DNA of 64,000 bases from Lichenostomus cassidix (Eukaryota > Chordata > Aves > Passeriformes > Meliphagidae), in contig CM039192.1 in NCBI GenBank assembly GCA_008360975.2, positions 14,075,242-14,139,241 of the forward strand, in the 5' to 3' direction. The notes under the pieces are model-generated. The model saw nothing but the letters and a program-made list of their open reading frames with translations. It was not told the DNA's origin and made no database searches. This document shows, piece by piece, positions 36,456 through 47,900 of this stretch. A program made the position numbers and the translations under genes. How positions within the stretch are numbered: the stretch's first letter is position 1; every line of letters begins with the position of its first letter.

Positions 36456-36775
36456 TCACCAACCACCTCCTCCTCTCCAAACGTTTGAATGCTGCTCCTG
36501 TACTTGCCAAATATCAAATGAAACACCTGGACGGTTGTTATGCACAGCTGTATCCATCTGCTGAGCATGCCACTTGCCATTTGCTTTGATTAAGAGCACG
36601 TTAAGAGACGTTAATGAAAGAAAGTCCGTGACACAGGGAAGCATCCACCTCTTCACATCCACCTCTTCAGCCTCTTGCCTTGATTGTACGTTTCTTTGCG
36701 TTTCTCCTTGATAAAGTCGAGGTATTGACTCCAGAAGGGATACAGTTTAATAACAATAGATAATGATTTTTCAGT
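36456..36775 (-). other. Exon-like, CpG-rich patch with split frame
   Basis: Two overlapping minus-strand frames look protein-like. The first runs from 36775 to a TGA at 36655-36653 (40 codons) and contains IKLYPFWSQYLDF followed by a very basic tail ending RLKRWM. The second is open from about 36750 to 36456 and contains KRWMLPCVTDFLSLTSLNVL, then a segment around KWHAQQMDTAVHNN and a Gly-rich end. They are offset by a perfect 14-bp tandem duplication at 36642-36669: with a single copy of the unit, the first frame would run straight into the second. No ATG, convincing splice acceptor or known family is seen. The patch also has about five times the CpG density of its flanks. It may be a decayed exon, a lineage-specific frameshift in a real exon, or a conserved noncoding element read by chance. 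Confidence 0.2.
36642..36669. repeat. 14-bp perfect tandem duplication
   Basis: The unit CATCCACCTCTTCA occurs at 36642-36655 and again, without a mismatch, at 36656-36669. Fourteen is not a multiple of three, so the duplication shifts any reading frame crossing it. Perfect identity suggests a fairly recent event. Confidence 0.95.
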
Positions 36776-37160
36776 TTAAATATAGAGCATGCTGAGGCTG
36801 AAACGTTGGCTGTGGTTCTGTGAAGCAGTGGTTCTTCCCGAAGGTGTGGAATGGGGCTGGCAAAGTTCTGTTGAGAGCAGACCCTGTTTGCTGGTTGTGC
36901 TGCCCCTAGGGATGAAGATTATACTTTTCCTGAAACTGTGGTTATCTGTGATTTGTAGAGGGAATATGTTAGGAATTATTCCATGGAAAAACATGTAAAC
37001 CAAGAAAAGATTTCACAGAACTCTGTCACAGTGGGCAAATTTCCCTCTGGAGGCAAGACAGCATTGCAGAGTTACAGCTCTAAATGGCACTGGAGAGCAC
37101 TAGGAGAATGACCTCAGTCTGATCCCAAATAAACATCAGAGCACCCTATCAGTTTGCTCC

Positions 37161-37211
37161 TGAGTCACAAACTTTCTTCCTTCCCATTGCTGTGACTCAG
37201 CAGATTTGCAT
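37161..37211 (+). promoter_or_regulatory. Paired AP-1/MARE-like sites plus POU octamer
   Basis: TGAGTCA at 37161-37167 and TGACTCAGCA at 37193-37202 are two AP-1 consensus cores 32 bases apart, about three helical turns. The second extends into the half-MARE/NF-E2 form TGACTCAGCA. A perfect octamer, ATTTGCAT, follows at 37204-37211, one base after the MARE. The DNA then continues with CTTAATGACAATTAGCC, which holds homeodomain-type cores. This spacing of bZIP and POU sites suggests an enhancer. It lies just beyond the CpG-rich patch at 36.48-36.84 kb. Confidence 0.35.
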
Positions 37212-39668
37212 CTTAATGACAATTAGCCATATTGAAGTCAGCAGTGATAAAATGCATGCAATAATTCATTTAATACAGATATTGTGGGGTAGCACCTTTA
37301 GCCTGATTGCAGTCACCAGCCATGGTCTGCAGTTTGCAGTAAGAGGAGCAATCAATGAGATGCTCAAACAAAGACAAAACGTATTTTTTGTGTGCATAAG
37401 AGTGTGAAATCAGAGTGGGATATGTGGGCATACAGTCCAGCTTGCTGTTAACAGCCTGAATTTTGCAAACAAATGAAAAGAGAATGACAAATTAGTGGCA
37501 TTAATCTTGTAGTGATTCTGCTTGGTTCTTGGTGGTGATTCTTCTTGAAGGGAAGCCCAGAGGACCTCTCTGGAGTGAAACTGTGGAACTTATAAGCAAC
37601 TATTACTACACACTTCTGCTATTCAAAAAATGTAAAATAAATGATTCTGGATTGCACCAGAAAATTGCTGAAAAGTAGTCATGGGTGAAATTAAGCTTCA
37701 GTTGTTGTTTTGCTTGTTTGGGAAATATTAGGGAACATCTGTAGCTAGAAGGTATGTCCAGAGTAATTTTCTAGCTTTTTCAGTGCTGTTCATCCTGTTT
37801 CTAAAGGCAATAAAGTGGAATAAAGAACTTCAGAAGGGCATTTAAACAGAACAAGGCTGAACCTTTGCATTGAGACTGTGCTTGGGAAAAAAGGTACAAT
37901 GTATTAATAGAACAAACCTTGCCAGGATTAGAGAGAAACAACAGACTTGCTTTTCAGTTGGATGGCAGGCAGTTCTTGAATTAATGTCATGTTAAGAGAA
38001 TTTGTAACTTTAGGTCTGAAATGTATTTATTTTTACCTCTTTGTCTTACAACATTTACTTTCCAACTTAGCTTGAGTGTCTTCTGAATCTTTTTGCTTCT
38101 TTTCCTCACATTTTCATATACAGGCCTAGCAGACATTAAGCTCTGAGTGAAAGTAGGAAAGAGCAGGTTTCAAAAGAATCTTCCTCTAAAACATAGGCAA
38201 TGTGTTGAGACCTATAGCACTTTTATATCTATTAAAATTTTATCTAACCACATCTTGTCCAGAAGTTTGAGACTTATTTTGGGTGTGTGAAAGATTGCCT
38301 TGTTCAAATCCTGCAATGAGCAGTATAAAGAATGTCAAAATTTTGTTATAAGCATTATCTATGGAGGTTGTAAATGAGCCTTTCCTTGGTGAATCTTGAT
38401 ATCTTCCTAGAGTTTCAAACTGCAGTAAGGCTGTAATAAATGCTGTCTTTCTGACCTTCTCAGCTTATTGAAACAGTGCTTTTCTGAATGCATAATGTTT
38501 TTAACATTGATTGGCATTTGGGAATGTGTGGCTTTGTCAGGACTAAAAAAAAAATCTTGTTTCATGACAAATAGAAGTGAGGAGGGTTTTTTGTCACTAT
38601 TCACTTACTCCTTAGGACACTTGCTAAGACAAAGAACAGGCAAGTTCATGTGTCCATGCTGAACCACACAAAGTAGGGGGTTAGTGCCATGTTTCACCTC
38701 AGGTAACTCTAATCTTATTAAACACAGGCAATATGTGAGTATTCTCAGCTCTCATTCTGACCAAAAGTTTTATTGCACACATGAAAATATTTCTATGTGA
38801 GATGACCCAAATTTATGGCCTTGTAAGGACATGGTTTCAATAGATCTACATTTTTCCAGTGAAATGAAGCATTTTGCTGCAATCTTCTCTGCTGGTGTTG
38901 GTCACGATTCAGTTGTGCTCAAGAGGAGCCAGAGGAACTGGGCATGTTCCCACTGCTGGGCAGCAAATTCAGTGCCACATTGTGTGTTCAGCAGGAGCCC
39001 ACTGGATGCACTTCCATCACCTGTGGTGCCCAGAGGGTTGTTTGGTGCAGCAGGAAGCCTCTATTTGTGATTCCCTGGCTGGAAATCTGCAGCAAGGGTC
39101 CAAATCCTGTGAGAGCATTTCAGATTGCTGTTTGCCAGGTTCTCAGTCACCTTGCTGAAAGGAAAAGCTAATCTCTGAGGACACTCCTTACAGCTAGACA
39201 GGCTGTGGCTCCATTCAGGAGGGACATTAGATCTTCTTCAGGGCAGATGTGGATAGACCTTGTCACAGTTTAGCGCTTGTTGCACACTTCAGCTTCCTCA
39301 GTAATCTGGAGAAAAGTTTCCACTGCCACTGCAAATGGCTACAACTATCAACAAAACAATTTATAAAAAAAATGACATCTGGATATCAATCAAGTTGACA
39401 AGTTTTACAAAACTGACCTTTGTAAGCCAGGGAGAACTGGATGAAAGTCACTTTGCATTCTGAATAGTCCCCATGAAGTGCAGTGCAGGCGTTGCAGCCA
39501 CTTCAGCAGTGTGGGCACAAATGATCTGTGGTGTGATTTAGGTGATAAGAAAAGCCTGTCTGTTCTTTCTATCCGGCCTTAGAACTCTATAGACTGACCT
39601 CAGAACTGAGGTTTAAAAAGAATCTGTAATGTTAGCACCTAATCATGTTGCAATGTTACTCTGTTCTT

Positions 39669-39710
39669 TGAAATCACATTGGAAGTTTATAGCACCTTAT
39701 AGTGATTTCA
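39669..39710. repeat. Inverted repeat, 9-bp perfect arms
   Basis: TGAAATCAC at 39669-39677 is the exact complement of GTGATTTCA at 39702-39710, with a 24-base loop that contains two TTATAG-type words. It is shorter than a microRNA precursor stem. Confidence 0.75.
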
Positions 39711-42470
39711 CATTGATTTAACATCAAAGGTTATCAAAATAGAATTATAGAAAAAACCCAAAGGTTGTGTCCTTTCAGTGAGCCAGAGTCTGAATTTGCT
39801 GCTTTATCTTACTCCCATCCAGTAGCAAAGTCCTGCCTTGGATTTTTGCTGGTTTAAATGCTTTCAAAACCAGTGTTAATGATCCAGATTAGGGAAGAAA
39901 GCAGTCCAGAATTTATCATAAGGTGCCCTTAGGAACCTGCCCAGCCAGGACCAGCAATAGCAAGTTAATTAGACTGTGCCCAAGGCTGGGACAACTGATG
40001 AGGAGAAACTGCAGGCTGCAGCTGGGAGTTTCTGCAATTCATCATCAGCTAACACAGTTGTACTGAGCTGCAGAGAGAATCTCTCCTTGCTCCAGAGCTG
40101 TGCTTGGCTGCCTGACTTGGGCTGACTTGAACCTGTGGTTGCTGGAAGGAGCAGTCCAGTGAAGACAAGAGAATCTTTAGTGTTTAGCCCATTTTTTTTC
40201 TGCCTGTATCATGTACATTCAAGGTTTGCATCAGAAAATATTTGGAGCTGACATAAGTATAGGTGCAGAATTTCAAACTCAGTTATGCTGAGAAAAATGC
40301 CATCGTGTGTTTTTTCAGTAAACAAATAATGTCAGTTCCTCTCCCCAGTGCAAAGACACATGGTGTCAATAGAAACAATTACTTTGTTGTAATTTAATTT
40401 GAAAGGCTGCTGGCAGACAAACAGGCAAGCAGTTTAGCAAGATTGATGTAAATGGTGGATTATTTAGGATAGATATGGATCCAGTCTAAAATCAGGAGGC
40501 TTCTTTTATGTGTCTGAGTCACATATGTATTGCGAAAGACTTGAGTTAGGGAAAGTGACATTTGTTTTTATAAAATGTCTTTATTTATAAAGCCTGCAGC
40601 TGAACTGAAATAGAACCTGGATCCAAAACTAGTTACAGTAAATCATTTTCCCAAACTAAATTCAAACCCTGCATTTTTTTTTTCTAATACCCTGTCTAGT
40701 TTTGCCCTTAACTTTGCTCTGAGATGTCTGATGTAGGAACCCTAATTTAATCAAGTGTAACAATCAGTTGTAACAATACTGCTACTTCTTCATATCCTGA
40801 TAACCCAGGTTTGCTGAGAGATTGTATAATAGTATACCCTCTTACTCCAATAAGCACAACAAACTGCTTTAAATAACTTGCTTTAAGGCAAACATACAAA
40901 GGTGAAAGTTCCTGCAAATCCTGTAGTACTTTGCCAGTGTTATTCTTTCATCAAACAAGGCAGTAGTTACAATATACAGATGTGTGATCAGTTTTCTTCT
41001 AAGAAGTTCAATGAACATAAAAGTTTAGTTCTGAGGCTTAAAGGGCAGTAAACCTGGTGGCACATCATGCAGCCAGCCTTCTTCCTAGCACCAGCCTAAT
41101 TATAAACCTAATGTTTTAAAAATGCAGGTGGCCCAGGTATAAACACAGAAGAACAGAGAGTGTGCCTTAGTTCCCAAAATTTACAGGTTTCCCCCACATA
41201 TTGAACATTTCACACAGACTGTGCTTTAGTAGTTTCTGGCAATTAGGCATATGGACATTTGTATTTCTTTTAAAATAATTTGACACAGATCATTTTGGGC
41301 AGGCTGTGTTCAGAAGGAGTGGTAATCTTGAAAGCTTATCCTTGGGTATGTTGAAATCTGGAGAACTGGGTCATAAGTCAAGGAAATGATTGCAAGTCTG
41401 CTTTCTTACAGCCTTTTGGCAGTCTGGATTCTTACTTTGTCTGCAGGGCACAGATTAGGCTGGGGCATGGAGATGCAACTATCACAGTTTCAAAGTGACT
41501 TTTTGTCTGCAGTGTCTCAGTTTCCCTTTAAAAATGGAGTGCAAAGGCTTTTCTGTGTGAAGAAATCAGGGTGAATTTGCTGTAAATTGATGGCATGCCA
41601 TCTTTTATGCTCCACACACTCCTTCATGCAGTCTCCATGGCCATGGTTAAAGCCATTCCCTGTCCCCTGCCTCTCCCAAATGAAATAGTTGGAAGTGATG
41701 GAGAGATGTCAACTAGACCTGAAGGGAACCTGCTGTGGTGGTGTGGAGAGCCACAAACTGCCTTATTTATCCTGGCACAACGTTAATCAGCTGTCCTGCA
41801 CAATCAGTTCCATGTCACCCTTGTTAACAATTTAATTCTCCCTGTGAAAAGGGGAGGGAGGGAATGATGGATATTCCTGGTTCCCTCTTTGTGACCTCTC
41901 ATTTAGTGCCACCAGGGGAATGCAGTGCCTGCCTTCAGCACGAGCAGCACCACAGGTATCCAGAATAGCCTGACTGCCATGGGCTAATGAGAGCCTCCAT
42001 GGACTCCAGAAATTTATTCATTATATACATAAATAACTCACTTATTGAAACTCTTCTCAGCTTCCAGGGCTTCCTTTCTTTGCATGAATCTATAGCTAGA
42101 CAGATATCTGCATTCTCCTCTTCTCTGCTTCCTGCTTAGAGAGTATTTAGTAGTGCAGTGGGAAACAATGGTTTGGGGAAAAAAATCACCTTTCTGAATT
42201 ACAACTGTGGGTTCAGTTGAACTTTAGGAGGTGGTGATGTTGCAGGGCAGTTCTCAATTTCAACACAGTTATACCTGCTTTTCGTAGACTTCCATGTGAG
42301 ATTAGTCAAAGAGAAACAGAAATAAGTGAAAAAAAGTGAGATGTGGCAAAAACAATAAATAAAAAAGAGAGGGTACAATGGAAATATTCAAACAGACTAG
42401 CAGAAAACCTTAGACATGCATAAAAAGGCAGATCTGAAGGCACATGGCAAAGAGGTGGATGGCAGTAGGA

Positions 42471-42483
42471 GCAGCAGCAGCAG
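42471..42483 (+). repeat. Short (GCA)n tract
   Basis: GCAGCAGCAGCAG, about four triplets, in a purine-rich stretch. It gives the Cys/Leu/Ala runs of the minus-strand frames at 42300-42600, which are therefore not convincing proteins. Confidence 0.85.
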
Positions 42484-42851
42484 AATCTGAGGCAGAAATG
42501 AGAGCAATGGTAGCAGCCGGGACAGGAGCAGATGCTGAAACAGCACAGCAGTGATATCTCCTCTCTCTGCACACCCAGAGCACACATTTAGGGGTGGCCA
42601 AATGCACTTTTAGAGAGCAAACAGAGCATTATGGGCCATTGTACAAATATGTGCTGGGCTAAATGGTGCTGTGCAGTGAACAGGAGTTGCTGTGTGTGTT
42701 CAGCAGCCCTGGAGTGAGGCCATCCACCAGCAGCAGCCTCTCTGCAGAGGGAACTCTCTTCCTCTGTGTAAGAGGCAGTAATCAAACCTCTTCAAATTTT
42801 CCAAATAAACTTTTAGGATTTTTATTCATTTTTTGTTTGCTTAGTTCAGTC

Positions 42852-42864
42852 TTTTTTTTTTTTT
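42852..42864 (+). repeat. Poly-T tract (13 T)
   Basis: Homopolymer run with no recognisable element attached. Confidence 0.9.
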
Positions 42865-44860
42865 AAATGGAAAAATGCAACGAACACCAAATGTGTCTTT
42901 CTTAAAGGATGAATACATTCCTTAATAGATTTCCTAGACTCCAGGATGACTTTTACAATTCCTGTTCATTTTCCTCTAAAAAATAGTTTCAGTAGCCCCT
43001 TAGCTGTTGCAGCTACACATTTTCCATTTGAATTATGTTGCACTGCAGCAACTTGTTCCAGCAGAGAATCATCCTCTTGACCTCTAGGTGGGTTTACTTG
43101 TGTTTGAAAAACTTTAATCCTTAATTGAAAATGAGTAACTACAGTTATGTCAGCTGACTTTGCAGTGGCTTTGAATTAGGACTGTGCATGTACAGAATCA
43201 TTAGATTTCCTATCCACTCCTTATTAGTGCTCGCACATTTTAGAATCTCAATTTTTTGTCTTAATTGGGAAAAAAAAATATAACCAAACCTCTTGTTGCC
43301 TTTGAGCACAGAAAAGACAAGAGGGTACTCTATGAATAGACTGTGTGAAATAGAAGTTGCTTTAAAGAAAATTTCTTAGAGGAGCAGGGCCTTGATTCAG
43401 CAAATTTTGAATGTAAGCATTGCACTTTGGAGGTGCCAGGCTGCAGCAGCAGAGCCTTTGCTCAGAGCTGTGTGTGACTGGTTTGAGCAGTTCGTGCATC
43501 CTGTTAATCAGAGTTGTGTCTCTGCTGGGGGCATCTCCCAGCACTTTTCCCACTGGCCAAGCTCTGACCTTCCAGGCACCTCTGCACAGCTCTGCTCCCA
43601 CTGCTGAATGTGCCTACAGGTTTTCACCCACGAGTATAACCTAAAAATGTCCAAGCAATTAATTGTAATAATAAAGAAATTTCCCCCCGTGCAAAGATGT
43701 CTGCTGGTGCCTTTAACCTTGGAGCTAAATTTTAGATCTAAATTTTAATTTCTAGTAAACTTAGGATTAAAATGGAGATGTTGACACAGCAGAATCACTG
43801 CCATAAAGAGAGCAAGTCACACACTTTATTGTAACAGCTCTTGATTGCCTAGCAAAGAAATGCATAATGAATAAACATTATTTTAAAGGGCTTGATAGCA
43901 CAATGAATTTTTCAGTGGGAGAAACAGAAGACAGAGTATTTAAAAATACATGAGTTTCATATTTGATTATAAGTCAAGAAGAAGCAGAAAGAACCAAGAA
44001 AATTGATAGCAATGGCAGCAGGCACCAAGCTTTCAGTCTTGAATTAATGAGGTTATTCATAATAGAGAGGGAGTGACATAGTGATTAGTTAATTACTGTG
44101 CAGAAACATACAATTAATGCAGAACTGGAATTACTATACAATGAATTAAAATGCCAGATAATGCATAAACAACAAAACTGAGAAAGAAACCTTGATTGTT
44201 GATTGAAGTTGTTGCTACAGGAAAAAGTCTGTTGAAATCACAATAGTTGAGCTCTCAACATGTTTCAGTTGTGTGATCTGATTCTGTGCTGTCAATGGGA
44301 ATGCTGGAGAGTGGAGTGTGCATCAATTACAGCCCTCTGTGCAGGTAGGGCCAAAGGAGATTGTGGGGCCAGGGGGCTGCCAAGGCACACTGACAAGAAG
44401 CTTGTGGGCATTGGGACAGGAATCTTCTACAACTTTTGATGAAACTAATGGGTATTCAGCCCAACTGTGGAACAGCTGTGCTGTCATCGCTGGCAAGGAC
44501 TGCAGAGGCAGAGAGCAGAGCTGTCCTGGCCATGGATCCCAGAGCAGAAGCTCTCCTGCATGGTGCCACAGGTGTAGGGTGGCTGTTTGCTGGACATTCA
44601 GCATCTTGCAGGAGGGCAGTGCTGAGGGATGGCTTTGCTCAGGGCTGTGTCTGTTCTGTATCATCTCTCTGCACCATGAAGAAAAAGGGCAGCTGGCAGG
44701 TCAGGAGCAAATGGTGCTTCCCAAGACAATCTCTTTTCCTTCTGAAAGAGGGGAGGTTAGAAAAGGTTCAACTGTGCAAGGGAGGGAAATATCTCAGACT
44801 ACATCACATCATAACTTAGAGCTGCTTTGGGTCCTCTCTAAGCTAAGTCAGTGAAAAAAG

Positions 44861-44905
44861 CCTTTTCATTTTCTCTCTTTCTCTCTCTCTATTTATCTCT
44901 CTACC
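44861..44905 (+). repeat. (CT)n-rich microsatellite
   Basis: CTCTCTTTCTCTCTCTCT followed by ATTTATCTCTCTACC. Pyrimidine-rich imperfect CT repeat. The Arg/Glu repeat (REREREK) in the minus-strand frame at 45046-44843 is its translation and not a protein feature. Confidence 0.9.
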
Positions 44906-47900
44906 TAACCTCTGTATGACAGCAATCCTGGTGCAGCTGCTGCCCAGCAGCAACCAGCACACCCCAGCTGCATGGAGGAGCTGCAGGCACTGTGCTCCAA
45001 CTCTCAGCAACCCGACAGAAGGCTGCAAAGCCTTGTTCTGCAGCATCCTGCATTTGGCTGAGCATTCCTGCAGCAGTTCAGAGTTTGCAAATGCATGTTT
45101 TAAACTTAGATTGCAGAAAACTGAGCTGATAGCATTGAAAGATCAAATTTATTGCCTATTTTTCCATTTAGCAATGTAAATAGGAGGGATACTTTAGATA
45201 TAAAATAAGATCTGATTTCTATCCTAAGGAATTAACAATCTGAAGTAGAAAAGTAATTTATAAGAGTGTTGTACATAAAGACATACTTAAGGGAATCAGG
45301 TGAAAGAGAAAAAATAGAATAGGAGCATTTTGCTTATGTGTGGAAATGTATAGTTATTATTAGTGATTTATGTTATTGGATATTTGTTATGGTCTAACAC
45401 GTATTGCATTGTTGATACGTTAGTTCAACTGCATTTGAAAGTCACTGGTAGTGTGTTTTCCTGGGACATAGCACTTTACCCTTTACTCTTTTACTTCAGA
45501 TGAGTTATAAAGATCAATAAATGAATAGCAAAAACATTTTGTAAGAAAAAAGTTTAGTCAAGTATTAGGTCACTTTTATGTCAATACAAAAATATCAGTG
45601 GTATGTACTTTTATAAGAATCTAAAAATGTGAATGCTTTTGGACAAAAACAGGAAAACCAATTAGCTGTGATAATTTCAAGTCTCGGACTGAAAGAAAGC
45701 TTTAGTCTTAAGAAATGGTCAAGAGCTAGCAAAAAACCAAATAAAAACCAGTAATCCTAGCACTCTTCTCTCATGGGCCCAATTCAGCTCAAAGATGGTT
45801 AGTTTGTTTCTCAGAAAGTTTCTGCCAGACAAGTGAAGCTCTCTGAAAGCCTTTCATTATGTCACCAGAAGCTGTAAGAGAGGCACTAATTTTTCCCAGG
45901 TAATTTCTGAAAAGGACCCTTTACAATAAGAGTGTGTGAAAAGGTCCATATTTAGTAAGTGCTTAAATCTGACCCTATGAGTTGAGGGCAAAGTCTCACT
46001 CAATTTAATGCCCTGGCCTTGGTGATGCTGGGAGTTGTGGCAGAAGTGAGGCTCCCAGGCTGTGTGTGACTGCAGGAGTGCTGCATCTTCCTCTCCTCTT
46101 CCTTCTTTTCCATAAATTATCATAAAATAAATATTTTCCACAAATATTTCAACAAAACAATTTCTTCATAAATACCCCCCAGCACAAGTTCTGGTTAAAA
46201 TTCATACTATGTCACTCAATCTGCCTTTACCAAATTAGAAGAAAATTCAAGTTTATTCAGCTTTATCTCAGGTTTCTGTCTTTTTCTCCTATACCTCTGT
46301 TCCACTGAGAAATTAACTCAGCCTTTCAGTCAGAGTGAGAGGCAGGTTGGGAATTACAGGAAAACCTCAGTCACTAGGAAAGGTATTAGTTTATAATAAA
46401 GTGCTGATCCTTGAAATGTCATTTTCCTGTTTGAATACAGTAAAATAAACAGCAACAGAAAACCAAGGACTCCATTAATTTAAATGGTTGGCTTGCTAAT
46501 ATTTACAGCATTCTAAGCAACCAAATAAGTGTCTCTGCTTGTAGAAGCTCTTGCAGCAGTGTTTTCATGAAATGATCATGCCTTTTCACAGATATTAAAT
46601 GGGTATGAAGTTTCTGAGTTCTGTGCTGTAGCAGAGGAGGAGGAGGGAAACCTCCCAGTGTTTTCCAGGGCCAGGGTTCTCTCCTCACCAATAAAGCAAA
46701 TTATTTACTCTGAGCATCTCCACGATGCTTCTGCTGACAGGGGTAAAGCAGAAGAGCCTGCTGCTCTCCCTCGTCTTTTCTGGAGCTCTTCCTGTGTGTG
46801 TCACTGATGGAGTTTGTGCAAACATCCCCCTCTGGGTGCTTCTATTCACATTACAATACCAGTGTTAGCCCTTCCTGAGTGTGGGAAGAGCTGCTTTTCT
46901 GAGATAGGTGCAATTGAAAGTAGAAATGAATGAGATTGTGTTTGCAGTCAGCAAAGAAATTCTGTATCTGTTAAACACACCTATGCAAAAATGCTGAGCC
47001 TGTAAATATTTTTAAATTAATGATTTTCAAGTATGTTGCTCCTGACCATTGGCTCCCAAACACTGATGACCTTTTTCCCCTGAAGTAAAATACAAACAAT
47101 AGCAACAAATCTCAAAAGTTGGGAGGTTTTGTTTGGTTGGGTTTAATTATTTGCTATTTCCATGGCTGGGTTTCAGCTGAGACCAAAACCACTAAGAAAG
47201 GTAAAGGCTAATTTCAGAGATCTTGAGTCCAGGATTTACCAACACTGTCACAAGAGGAAAGTGGTATTTCAGGCTGCAAAAGAAATTGTCCTTTACTAAC
47301 ATGTGAAAAAACTTTTTCTTTGGTAACATCACCCTGTGTCCCTTTGAAAAATTTCCTGTGCTCCATTCTGAGGAAAAAAATATTTGATCCTAATGGCAAA
47401 CTACAAGTAAATTGCTAAGAGCAGACAGTGAGTAGGGAAGGTTTCTGCTGCAGTCTAACAAGAAAGCCATTATTTTACATCTCCTCAGATGTCTTTTTTT
47501 GGTACAGCAAAGACCTGCATCATAAAATACAAAATGGTCTGAAGGGTTTGAAACTTTTTAGACCACAAAATGCATTATGCAGCTCCATCAAACATAAGTA
47601 AAGGTTATACCTTTTTCCACCCTGTACATGTAGGAATAGAAGCTGGAGTGTACCTCAGAAGGAACATTTTCTTCTCTCTGATGTGAAGCTTTAGTTCCTT
47701 CTGGAAATGGGAAATCTTTAGGTAGCTTTGGAAAGATTCAACATATTAAATGTTCTTAATGCAACAGGTGCTGGGTGTGTATCTGACTGGGTAGGCAGCA
47801 AAACTTCAGTTACTGGGGCAGTGGATATTTAGTTTGGGGGCAGAAAGATAAACAGTTGGGGATCATTATCCACGTCAGAAAACCAACCCCTTGCTAGCAC

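Noticed and set aside
38301..38311. tRNA B-box-like TGTTCAAATCC
   Set aside because: No matching A box at the right distance and the flanks do not fold into a cloverleaf.
41909..41923. CTCF-like core CCACCAGGGG
   Set aside because: The downstream GGC part of the CTCF motif is replaced by AAT, so binding is doubtful.
44318..44854. 178-codon plus-strand open frame
   Set aside because: Starts at GTG and is accompanied by long open frames in two other phases, which indicates stop-poor composition rather than coding.
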